The notes under the pieces are model-generated. The model made no database searches and had not been told where the DNA came from. It worked only from the letters and a program-made list of their open reading frames with translations. A program made the position numbers and the translations under genes. A stretch of DNA of 64,000 nt from Microbacterium sp. cf332. GTDB taxonomy: Bacteria; Actinomycetota; Actinomycetes; Actinomycetales; Microbacteriaceae. The stretch lies in the NCBI RefSeq assembly GCF_900102175.1, contig NZ_FNKN01000001.1:1364001-1428000 (forward strand), written 5' to 3'. Positions 25,276 to 33,432 of this stretch are shown here, in pieces; positions within the stretch are counted from its first letter, which is position 1, and every line of letters begins with the position of its first letter.

Positions 25276-26430
25276 CACCGAACCACCCGCCGAGCCCCTC
25301 GGCGCGGGCGTCGTCAAGCGCTCCACCCGTCTCGACGACGGCCGAGAGCTCATCTACTACGACGACCCCGACACGACCCTCGGTCCCGAGCGGGGCGTCG
25401 ACGCCCGCACGCTCGACCCGCGCCCCGAGACCGCGACGATGCGTCAGGACGTCCTCACCGGCGACTGGATCTCGATCGCCGCGTCCCGCCAGAATCGCGC
25501 CTTCCTCCCACCGGCCGAGCTCGACCCCCTCGCCCCGCAGACCCCGACGAATCCCTCGGAGATCCCCTCTCGGTACGACGTCGCGGTCTTCGAGAACAAG
25601 TCGCCGTCGTTCGGTCCCGCCCTCGCCGAGTCCGTGGGCGGCGCTCCCGCCGCATCCGACCCGCCCCGCGGCATCGACGACCTCGCGCACCTCGGCCTGG
25701 GCCGCACGCGCACGAGCGTCGGGCGCACCGAGGTCGTGTGCTTCTCCCCCGAGCACGCCGGATCCTTCGGAACCCAGACCGTCACACGCGCGCGCACCGT
25801 CATCGAGGCCTGGGCCGACCGCACCGCCGCCCTCTCGCAGCTTCCCGGCATCGAGCAGGTGTTCCCGTTCGAGAACCGCGGCGAGGCGATCGGCGTGACC
25901 CTGCCCCACCCGCACGGCCAGATCTACGCCTATCCGTACATCACCCCTCGCACGAGCCGCCTGCTCGACTCGATCGACCGCACCGCCCCCGACCTGTTCC
26001 AGCGCATCCTCGAATTCGAGCAGGCGGGCTCCCGCGTCGTGCTCCGCGGCGAGCACTGGACCGCGTTCGTGCCCTTCGCCGCCCGCTGGCCGATCGAGGT
26101 GCACCTGCTCCCCCATCGTCACGTCGCCGACTTCGCCGAGACGAACGAGGTAGAGCGCGACGAGCTCGCCCCGCTCTACCTGCGACTGCTGCGCGGCATC
26201 GACGCCCTCTACGAGACCGCCACCCCCTACATCGCCGCGTGGCATCAGGCCCCGGTGCGGCACGCGCGCGACAGCGCGCGCCTGCACCTGCAGCTCACGA
26301 GCCCGCGCCGCGCTGCCGACAAGATGAAGTTCCTCGCCGGGTCCGAGGCCGCCATGGGCGCCTGGATCGGCGACATCCCGCCCGAGACCGCGGCCGCGCG
26401 CATCCGCGAGGCCGTAGAAGGAGTGACCCT

Positions 26431-26434
<4 letters not shown>
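25268..26434 (+). CDS. galT: Galactose-1-phosphate uridylyltransferase
   Basis: 388 residues from GTG. The active-site motif LPHPHGQIYAYPY holds the nucleophilic His (H216 of HPH), flanked by FENRGEAIGVTLP; the C-terminal VHLLPHRHVADF segment is also typical. It transfers UMP from UDP-glucose to galactose-1-phosphate, releasing glucose-1-phosphate. No Shine-Dalgarno is visible and the promoter -10 is 13 bases upstream, so the mRNA is probably leaderless. It overlaps galK by GTGA. The protein is in the usual size range of 340-390 residues. Confidence 0.93.
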
Positions 26435-27621
<1,187 letters not shown>

Positions 27622-27724
27622 CGCAGCATCCGGGAGACAGCCCGCGGCTGCCCTCGTCGGACCGGGGCGATCCCCCAAACACCGCCCCGGTCCGGCGACG
27701 GCCCCGCGAGCCGGCGCGCGCACG

Positions 27725-27759
27725 AGAACGGGGGATGCCGAGTCGGCATCCCCCGTTCT
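27725..27759. terminator. Bidirectional terminator between galK and csbD
   Basis: A perfect 15-bp stem (27725-27739 with 27745-27759) with loop GAGTC; the stem contains GGATGCC paired with GGCATCC. It separates the convergent galK and CsbD genes. The rest of the 149-base gap shows nothing else. Confidence 0.85.
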
Positions 27760-27770
27760 GATCACGCCGC

Positions 27771-27941
27771 TTACTTGAAGGTGTCCTTGACGTCTTCACC
27801 CGTCTTCTTCGCCTCGGCCTTGACCTGGTCGGCCTTGCCCTCGGCTTCGAGCTTGTCGTTGTCGGTCGCCTTGCCGATGGCTTCCTTCGCCTTGCCGGCG
27901 ATGTCCTGGGCGGCGTTCTTGATCTTGTCGTCGAGTCCCAT
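27771..27941 (-). CDS. CsbD-like small stress protein
   Basis: 56 residues, very rich in Lys, Glu, Asp and Ala (MGLDDKIKNAAQDIAGKAKE...KADQVKAEAKKTGEDVKDTFK). This matches the CsbD family, small helical proteins induced in the general stress response of Gram-positive bacteria; molecular role unknown. GAGAGGAG precedes the ATG. It lies 56 bases downstream of the AmaP-like gene on the same strand and may be the last gene of the Asp23 operon or have its own promoter; a weak GCCCC/GGGGC hairpin (27969-27982) lies in the gap. Confidence 0.85.
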   Translation of the reverse strand: MGLDDKIKNAAQDIAGKAKEAIGKATDNDKLEAEGKADQVKAEAKKTGEDVKDTFK

Positions 27942-27997
27942 GTCGGGCTCCTCTCGTTGTGGGATGGTGCCCCGGGCGGGGCTGTGATGGAGGTCGG

Positions 27998-28612
27998 TCA
28001 GGAGAGCCGGCGCTGGTCGTGCGCCAGCTTCGCCCGCAGTCCCGAGTGGATCGAGATGTAGGCCGTCACCTTCTGGCCCGTGAGCGTGCCGAGATTCGCG
28101 ACCAGCCGTTCGACCGTTTCGGCCACATGCACCGGAGACGTGTTCTGCCGGGCGGTGACGCTGACGTGCAGGACGGGCTCGTGCTTGATGTCGTTCGCCG
28201 TCACCCGTGCGCTGAGGATCTCGTCGCGATCGGCGAGCGCGTTCTTGAGCGCATCGGCCGCGAACCCTTCGGTCACCGTGATGCGACCGAGGTCGCTCTC
28301 GGACCCCGTGGCGCGCAGCGACGTCCGGCGACGGCCGTGGATGCTGCGGACAATCAGGACGATCAGCAGCACCACCAGCAGGGCCAGTGCCGCGAGCACC
28401 CCGACCGCCAGCCATGTGAGGCTGGTGCCCGCGATGGTCGTGGCGTCCCAGGCCTGCTTCGCCCATTCCTCGGCACCGGAACCGAAACTCGTCCAGGCAT
28501 CGGCAGCAGCCGGCACCGCAGCGCCGGCGATGACACCGGCGCCGATGGCGACGAGCACCAGTCCGAGGATCAGGAGGATCGTGCGATTGACGGCACGATT
28601 GGTGTTGTTCAT
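27998..28612 (-). CDS. AmaP-like membrane anchor of the Asp23 module
   Basis: 204 residues. Two membrane helices (about 10-35 and 63-87) frame a short extracytoplasmic loop, and a 110-residue cytoplasmic domain follows (ITVTEGFAADALKNALADRDEILSARV...), itself reminiscent of an Asp23-like sandwich. The layout is that of AmaP, which anchors Asp23 to the membrane in Staphylococcus aureus; the assignment rests on topology and operon context. The ATG is preceded by GGAG and overlaps the previous gene by four bases. Probable role in cell envelope homeostasis under stress. Confidence 0.75.
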   Translation of the reverse strand: MNNTNRAVNRTILLILGLVLVAIGAGVIAGAAVPAAADAWTSFGSGAEEWAKQAWDATTIAGTSLTWLAVGVLAALALLVVLLIVLIVRSIHGRRRTSLRATGSESDLGRITVTEGFAADALKNALADRDEILSARVTANDIKHEPVLHVSVTARQNTSPVHVAETVERLVANLGTLTGQKVTAYISIHSGLRAKLAHDQRRLS

Positions 28613-29193
28613 GCCTTCTCCTCCTGTTCACGGGCCCGCTCCACCCGCAGCGACGGGCGCAGCTTCTGCGGCAGCCGGTACGAATCCAGCTCGGAGCCCA
28701 CGACACCGCGGACACGTTCCTCGTCGACAGGAACGCCCACCGCCGGGGTGAGCGCGACGTCGACCGAGCGGTGTCCGACGCCGACACGCACCTGGTCTCG
28801 CGGCAGCCCGGTCTCGTCGGAGACGCGCTGCGCGATCGCCGAGGCGATCACGCCGTTGTCGGCCACCACGGCGCTCTCGCCGACGACGAGCTCGTGCTTC
28901 GGCAGGCGCCCCGGAGCGATCGCGAGGACGACCAGGATGAGCCCCAACACCGCGATGACCGCGCCGACCGTGACGCTGGCCCCCACGGGCACCTCTGTCG
29001 GAAGGCCGACCAGCCACCCGAAGGCGGCGGCCGGGCCCAGCAGGAGGGCCGGCTGACCGGCGAGGTTCAGCACGATCTCCGTGCCGACGTAGATCAGCGC
29101 GAGGATGACGAGGACCACCGCGACGACCATCGCGACGGTGCGCGGTGAGTGCGTCTCGCGCCGCACGACGCGACGCAGCACGGAACTGCTCAT
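28609..29193 (-). CDS. DUF6286-like two-helix membrane protein
   Basis: 194 residues with two hydrophobic helices (about 20-44 and 75-93) and a C-terminal soluble domain (GESAVVADNGVIASAIAQRVSDETGLPRDQVRVGV) that again resembles the short alpha/beta pattern of Asp23 partners. I relate it to the DUF6286 proteins that accompany actinobacterial Asp23 operons, with moderate certainty. ATGA overlaps on both sides show that it is translated with its neighbours. Function unknown; probably another membrane component of the envelope-stress complex. Confidence 0.65.
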   Translation of the reverse strand: MSSSVLRRVVRRETHSPRTVAMVVAVVLVILALIYVGTEIVLNLAGQPALLLGPAAAFGWLVGLPTEVPVGASVTVGAVIAVLGLILVVLAIAPGRLPKHELVVGESAVVADNGVIASAIAQRVSDETGLPRDQVRVGVGHRSVDVALTPAVGVPVDEERVRGVVGSELDSYRLPQKLRPSLRVERAREQEEKA

Positions 29194-29585
29194 CGGACTC
29201 TCCTCTTCGCGGGGGTGGTGGCGCCGTTCACCGTGATATCGACGCGGGTGACGGGCTTGCCCAGCACACGGCCGAGCTCCTCCTGCACCCGCTGCTGCAT
29301 CTCGCGGACGGTGTCGACGACGTTGCCGGCGGCGTGGATCGCCGCGGTGTCGTGGAGCGACGGGACGGGCATTGGCGTGGTGATGCGGACGGCCATCCCA
29401 TCCCGGTAATCGGATGCCGAGACGGACACGCGGTCCATCTCGACCCCGACGACCTGGGACGCGATCTTCTCCGAGACCTTCCGCACCGCGCGCTCGCGCA
29501 CATCGACCCGTCCGGCGAGACCGGACGTCCCTCCGGTGGCGGCCGTGTCGCCGCCACCGGGACGCATGGCCTCTGCGACGGTCAT
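29190..29585 (-). CDS. Asp23/Gls24-family envelope stress protein (copy 2)
   Basis: 131 residues. The Asp23 pattern is visible as GLAGRVDVRERAVRKVSEKIASQVVGVEM, followed by beta-strand segments and NVVDTVREMQQRVQEELGRVLGKPVTRVDITVNG at the C-terminus. The N-terminal 25 residues are Gly/Thr-rich and probably flexible. It overlaps its neighbours by ATGA. Asp23 proteins form abundant membrane-associated layers in Firmicutes; the biochemical activity is not known. Confidence 0.8.
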   Translation of the reverse strand: MTVAEAMRPGGGDTAATGGTSGLAGRVDVRERAVRKVSEKIASQVVGVEMDRVSVSASDYRDGMAVRITTPMPVPSLHDTAAIHAAGNVVDTVREMQQRVQEELGRVLGKPVTRVDITVNGATTPAKRRVR

Positions 29586-29773
29586 GACGAGGTGCGCCGA
29601 CCTGTCAGCACGTCAGCCAGCCCGCGGACGTCGAGCTTGCCGGACGCGATGCGGCCGACTGCCGCGCCGATCGCCATGAAGAGGGCGACGAGGAGGAAAC
29701 CCCAGAAGCCGAACAACAGGGCGGCGGCGGCGAGGACCGCGCCGATCAGTGCACCCGAGACGGTGGCGTTCAT
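29582..29773 (-). CDS. DUF2273-like small membrane protein
   Basis: 63 residues with a Gly-rich hydrophobic hairpin (about 6-43, GALIGAVLAAAALLFGFWGFLLVALFMAIGAAVG) and a short basic tail. DUF2273 proteins of this size sit beside Asp23/AmaP genes in many Gram-positive genomes. It is linked to both flanking genes by four-base overlaps. Likely a membrane subunit; no activity can be assigned. Confidence 0.72.
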   Translation of the reverse strand: MNATVSGALIGAVLAAAALLFGFWGFLLVALFMAIGAAVGRIASGKLDVRGLADVLTGRRTSS

Positions 29774-30273
29774 GCGACGCGCGACTCGGACTCGTCGTTG
29801 TCGTCGTCGGCCCCGGCGATGTGGACGTCGTTGACCTCGACGTTGACCTCGACGACCTCGAGGCCCACGAGACGGCTGATGGCACCGGCGACGGCGGCAC
29901 GCACGTTGTCAGCGACCTCTTGGATCGGCGCCGGGTACTCGACGACGATCGTCAGGTCGGCGGCGGCCTGCGTCTCACCCACCTCGACCTTGACGCCCTG
30001 CGACAGGTCGGTGGCGTTGATCGCGTCTCGGATCGCGCCGAACGCGCGGGCTCCGCCGCCGCCGAGGGCGTAAACGCCGGCGACCTCGCGAGCCGCGATT
30101 CCGGCAACCTTGGCCACCACGCCGTCCGAGATCGTGGTCTTGCCCGCGGCCCCGGTGTCGGCAGGAACGCGCGACGACGAGAAGGTGCGGTCCACGCGCG
30201 AAGCCTGGGGGGCGGCGGCCGCCGACTTCGGGGTCTCGACAGCGGGGGCGGTGTTCTTCTGGTCCTCAGCCAT
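29770..30273 (-). CDS. Asp23/Gls24-family envelope stress protein (copy 1)
   Basis: 167 residues. An Ala/Pro/Ser-rich N-terminus (1-45) precedes a full Asp23 domain: TTISDGVVAKVAGIAAREVAGVYALGG, then VKVEVGETQAAADLTIVVEYPAPIQEVADNVRAAVAGAISRLVGLEVVEVNVEVNDVHI. The acidic tail is short. It is the first gene of the leftward operon, with AAGGA before the ATG, and its promoter region faces that of the ECF sigma gene, both preceded by the same ACAGATAAG element. Confidence 0.88.
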   Translation of the reverse strand: MAEDQKNTAPAVETPKSAAAAPQASRVDRTFSSSRVPADTGAAGKTTISDGVVAKVAGIAAREVAGVYALGGGGARAFGAIRDAINATDLSQGVKVEVGETQAAADLTIVVEYPAPIQEVADNVRAAVAGAISRLVGLEVVEVNVEVNDVHIAGADDDNDESESRVA

Positions 30274-30281
30274 GACGTTTC

Positions 30282-30356
30282 CTTATCTGTCTGGGTTGTC
30301 CGATGCAAGCTCTCGGCTCGTCATTCGGTGAGCGTTACGTTCGCTCTACAGATAAG
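30282..30356. promoter_or_regulatory. Inverted promoter-like elements between Asp23 and ECF sigma genes
   Basis: CTTATCTGT (30282-30290) and ACAGATAAG (30348-30356) are perfect reverse complements, so each divergent gene has the same nine bases at its promoter side. A smaller inverted repeat GAGCG/CGCTC lies at 30330-30346. This may be a shared sigma-factor or regulator site. Confidence 0.5.
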
Positions 30357-30412
30357 AGGGCGGCTCATCCGGATTCGTCACAAAAAAGTTCGAGAAGTTT
30401 TCTGGGGGGACG

Positions 30413-30985
30413 ATGCGAGCCGATGACAGCGGGTCGGACACCGACCTGCAGGCCGCGCCGGACGGCATCCTGGTGGCCCGCGCGGCCTCCGGAGACGCCG
30501 AGGCATTCGACGCCCTCCTGCATCGGCACACCCGCATCGTGCGCGCTTACGTGTACCGCATCGTCGGCACGCTCTCGGAGACCGACGACGTCGTGCAGGA
30601 CGCGTTCCTCACGGCCTGGCGTCAGCTCTCCTCACTGCGCGACCCGAACGCGGTCAAGGCCTGGCTCATGAAGATCGCGAGCCGCGAGGCGTACGCGCAC
30701 CTGAGAAGACGACCGGACCATGACACACTGGACGGATTCGACAGAGCCGCGGAGTCGGGTCTCCTTCCTGAGGCGGCCGCAATCCGCAACGCACAGCTGC
30801 AAGCGCTCTCCCTTGCACTCGACGCGCTGCCGGAAGCCCAACGCCGCTGCTGGCTGCTCCGAGAAGTCGGGTCGCTCAGCTATACCGAGATCGCAGAAGA
30901 GATGAACCTCCCTCTCAGCACCGTTCGAGGAAACCTTTCCCGCGCCCGTGCCAGCATCACGATCCAGATGGCGGGGTGGCGCTGA
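30413..30985 (+). CDS. ECF-type RNA polymerase sigma factor
   Basis: 190 residues. Region 2 lies at about 25-92 (DALLHRHTRIVRAYVYRIVGTLSETDDVVQDAFLTAWRQL) and region 4 at about 140-185 (ALPEAQRRCWLLREVGSLSYTEIAEEMNLPLSTVRGNLSRARASI) with a clear helix-turn-helix; the linker is short and there is no region 3, as in group IV sigma factors. GGGGGG(A)C precedes the ATG. It overlaps the next gene by one base (TGATG), the usual layout of a sigma with its anti-sigma. It probably directs its own transcription and that of the divergent Asp23 operon. Confidence 0.92.
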   Translation: MRADDSGSDTDLQAAPDGILVARAASGDAEAFDALLHRHTRIVRAYVYRIVGTLSETDDVVQDAFLTAWRQLSSLRDPNAVKAWLMKIASREAYAHLRRRPDHDTLDGFDRAAESGLLPEAAAIRNAQLQALSLALDALPEAQRRCWLLREVGSLSYTEIAEEMNLPLSTVRGNLSRARASITIQMAGWR

Positions 30986-31572
30986 TGGACGCCAACGACG
31001 TGACCCTCGACTGCGGGAAGACGATCGAGGAGATCAGCGACTACGTCGAGAGCGGCCGTTCGCCCTACGATCCCGAGATCGAGACCTGTCCCGACTGTCT
31101 CAACGCTCTCGATGCGCTCGAACGTGCGGGACGGCTGTCGCGCGAGCTGATCGCCGCCGATGCCGCCGAGATGCCCGAGCCGTCCGAGAGCTGGTTCCAC
31201 GGCGTCATGACGGCCGTGCGTGCCGAGCTGCGCGCCGGACGCTCCATCCCCCTGACGCATCCCGACCCACGGGTGTCGATGTCGGTGACCGAGGGCGCCG
31301 TGCAGGCGCTCATCCGCGCGAGCGGCGATGCGATCGACGGCGTCTTCATCGGCCACTCGAAGATCCTCGGCGACGTGGAAGTGCCCGACGCGCCGATCGC
31401 CGTCGACGTCACCGCGTCGGTCGCCTGGGGCGAGTCGCTGCCCGCGGCCGCGGGCGCCGTCCGTCGAGCCGTGTCCGAAGCCCTCTCCCAGCACACCGAG
31501 CTGAACGTCACCGCCGTCGACGTCACCGTCGAGGATCTCCACCGCCCATTCCCGCCCAAGGACATCGCATGA
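30985..31572 (+). CDS. Asp23-family protein with N-terminal CxxC motif, candidate anti-sigma factor
   Basis: 195 residues from the ATG at 30985; a GTG three codons earlier (30976) is possible. The N-terminus has DCGKTIEEISDYVESGRSPYDPEIETCPDCLNAL, with Cys10, Cys34 and Cys37, which resembles the start of zinc-binding anti-sigma (zf-HC2) domains although the usual His of the motif is missing. A helical region (45-85) is followed by an Asp23-like domain (about 95-190, VSMSVTEGAVQALIRA...HTELNVTAVDVTVEDL). Position directly after an ECF sigma gene, with one-base overlap, supports an anti-sigma role. No membrane helix is present, so it would be a soluble sensor. Confidence 0.72.
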   Translation: MDANDVTLDCGKTIEEISDYVESGRSPYDPEIETCPDCLNALDALERAGRLSRELIAADAAEMPEPSESWFHGVMTAVRAELRAGRSIPLTHPDPRVSMSVTEGAVQALIRASGDAIDGVFIGHSKILGDVEVPDAPIAVDVTASVAWGESLPAAAGAVRRAVSEALSQHTELNVTAVDVTVEDLHRPFPPKDIA

Positions 31573-31889
31573 TCGACCCCGCCTCCGTCGTCGACCCGTC
31601 GAACCCGCGCCCTCTCGTCGAGGTCGCCGGCGTCACCGCTGTCCACGACCCCCGCCCGCCGCTCACCCGTGCACTCGGTGCGGCCTCGACGGCTCTGCGA
31701 CTCGACACCACGCCGCCGACCGACGGCATCTTCGTCTCCGCCGACGGCGACGTCGTCACGGCGGCGGCAGCCGTCTCGGTCAGCGTGGCCGCACGCACGC
31801 CCGAGGTCGCCCGCGCCGTCGCCGACGAGGTGCGCGCGCAGCATCCGTCCGTCGACCGGATCACGGTACAGGTGCGGCGCATCGCCTGA
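31569..31889 (+). CDS. Small Asp23-related protein
   Basis: 106 residues, starting at an ATG that overlaps the previous stop. The middle and C-terminus (DGDVVTAAAAVSVSVAARTPEVARAVADEVRAQHPSVDRITVQVRRIA) follow the strand-helix-strand end of Asp23 domains, while the N-terminus is Pro-rich and shorter than in family members. I regard it as a reduced Asp23 paralogue; function unknown. It closes the sigma operon. Confidence 0.6.
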   Translation: MIDPASVVDPSNPRPLVEVAGVTAVHDPRPPLTRALGAASTALRLDTTPPTDGIFVSADGDVVTAAAAVSVSVAARTPEVARAVADEVRAQHPSVDRITVQVRRIA

Positions 31890-31934
31890 CGGACGGCGGT
31901 CGCCGCGGCACCCGCTGCGGGATGGCGGATCCGC

Positions 31935-31940
31935 TAGCTT
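31935..31940 (+). promoter_or_regulatory. Leaderless -10 of the carboxylesterase gene
   Basis: TAGCTT stands six bases before the GTG at 31947, and there is no Shine-Dalgarno between them. Confidence 0.5.
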
Positions 31941-31946
31941 CGGACT

Positions 31947-33410
31947 GTGACCGCGACCGTCTCGCTCTCGACCGGCCGTGTCCGAGGGCTCGAGAGGCCC
32001 GACGGCACGCTCGCCTTCCTCGGCATCCCGTACGCACTGGCCCCGGTCGGCGAGCGCCGCTTCGGAGAGCCGGAACCGGCAGAGCCCTGGGCCGACGTAC
32101 GCGACGCGACCGCCTACGGGCCGACGCCGCAGCGGGGCGACTACGGCGAGACCCTCATCCCCGAGCCCTCCATCCCGGGCGACGACACACTCTCGGTGAA
32201 CGTCTTCGCGCCGGGCGACGCGCACGACGAGCCTCTCCCCGTGCTCGTCTACATCCACGGTGGCGGGTTCGTGCAGGGATCCGCCGCGAGCCCCTGGTAC
32301 GACGGCGCCGCGTTCGCCCGCGCGGGTATCGTCGTCGTCACCGTCTCGTACCGGCTCGGCTTCGACGGGTTCGGGCTCATCGCCGGCGCTCCCGCGAACC
32401 GGGGCGTGCGCGATTGGATCGCCGCCCTCGAATGGGTGCAGCGCGAGGTGACCGCCTTCGGTGGAGACCCCGGCGACGTCACGATCGCGGGTCAGTCCGC
32501 CGGGGGCGGCGCCGTTCTGACGCTGCTCGGGATGCCGTCGGCCCAGCCGCTGTTCCGGCGTGCGCTCGCCATCTCCGCGGCCCTCACCGAGGTCGCGCCG
32601 ACACGGGCCGCCGAACGCACGACGCGCTTGGCCGCGGCGCTCGGGGTAGCACCGACCCGGGAGGGCTTCTCGCGAGTGGACGAGCTCACGGTCCTGCGCG
32701 CGCAGCAGGCACTCGAGGCCGAGCGGCACGGCGGCGTCATCGCGACGGTGCGGAGCCGGCTGGCGGAGGGCCTCCCGTGGGGGCCGGTCGTCGACGGCGA
32801 CCTCATCCCGCGGCCCGCGCTCGACGCCCTCGCGGCCGGGGTCGGGGCCGACAAACCGCTCGTGCTCGGCACGACGGACGACGAGTTCACGATGGCGACC
32901 GACGCGCTCAGCGGAGCTGTGCGCCTCGTGCCCGCGCCCCTCGCGCTGGCGGTGCTCGGCGTGGGTCATGCCCGCCGCTGGCGCTACGTGCGCGACAACC
33001 ACGAGCAGCGCCGCCTCGGCACCGCGGCGTTCCTCGGGCGGTACGCCACCGACCGCGTCTTCCGCGACACCGTGCCGCGCGTCGCCCGCGCGCGCGGTGG
33101 ATCCGTCACGTGGACCTACCGCTTCAGCTGGCCCTCGCCGACCCGGCGATGGGCGCTGCACTGCCTCGACGTGCCCTTCTGGTGGAACCGCCTCGACGCC
33201 CCCGGCGTGACGCGGCTCGCGGGTGAACGACCGCCGCGCGAGCTGGCCGACGCGATGCACGGCGCCGCGGTGTCGTTCGTGCGAACCGGTGACCCGGGAT
33301 GGCCGCGCTGGACGCCCGAAGAGGGCGCGACCCGGGTCTTCGGCGGCGCCGCGTCCGTTCCCACGGTCATCGCCGACGGCTACGCCTCGGTACGGGCGCT
33401 CGTTCCGTGA
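31947..33410 (+). CDS. Type B carboxylesterase
   Basis: 487 residues. Type B signatures are present: oxyanion hole HGGGF (104-108), FGGDPGDVTIAGQSAGGG with nucleophile Ser184, and the N-terminal FLGIPYALAPVGERRFGEPEP segment. No signal peptide, so a cytoplasmic esterase for carboxylic esters; substrate unknown. The mRNA appears leaderless. The gene stands alone between the sigma operon and the convergent lipoate-ligase-like gene. Its stop lies in a perfect palindrome shared with that gene. Confidence 0.88.
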   Translation: MTATVSLSTGRVRGLERPDGTLAFLGIPYALAPVGERRFGEPEPAEPWADVRDATAYGPTPQRGDYGETLIPEPSIPGDDTLSVNVFAPGDAHDEPLPVLVYIHGGGFVQGSAASPWYDGAAFARAGIVVVTVSYRLGFDGFGLIAGAPANRGVRDWIAALEWVQREVTAFGGDPGDVTIAGQSAGGGAVLTLLGMPSAQPLFRRALAISAALTEVAPTRAAERTTRLAAALGVAPTREGFSRVDELTVLRAQQALEAERHGGVIATVRSRLAEGLPWGPVVDGDLIPRPALDALAAGVGADKPLVLGTTDDEFTMATDALSGAVRLVPAPLALAVLGVGHARRWRYVRDNHEQRRLGTAAFLGRYATDRVFRDTVPRVARARGGSVTWTYRFSWPSPTRRWALHCLDVPFWWNRLDAPGVTRLAGERPPRELADAMHGAAVSFVRTGDPGWPRWTPEEGATRVFGGAASVPTVIADGYASVRALVP

Positions 33411-33432
33411 CCGCCGCGGCGGTCACGGAACG
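33401..33432. terminator. 32-bp perfect palindrome covering both stop codons
   Basis: Bases 33401-33416 and 33417-33432 are exact reverse complements. The esterase stop (33408-33410) and the reverse-strand stop of the ligase gene (33423-33425) occupy symmetric positions, so both proteins end in Val-Pro encoded by the same bases. In RNA it would give a stem of about 14 bp with a tight loop, in either direction. Confidence 0.8.

Noticed and set aside
25211..26287. N-terminal extension of the LacI repressor by about 360 codons
   Set aside because: It would be antisense to galT and put the HTH in the middle; the ATG at 25210 has GAGAGG and a normal LacI N-terminus.
27942..28787. A long open frame extending the CsbD protein upstream
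   Set aside because: It runs through the AmaP-like gene in another frame; CsbD starts at the ATG with its own ribosome-binding site.
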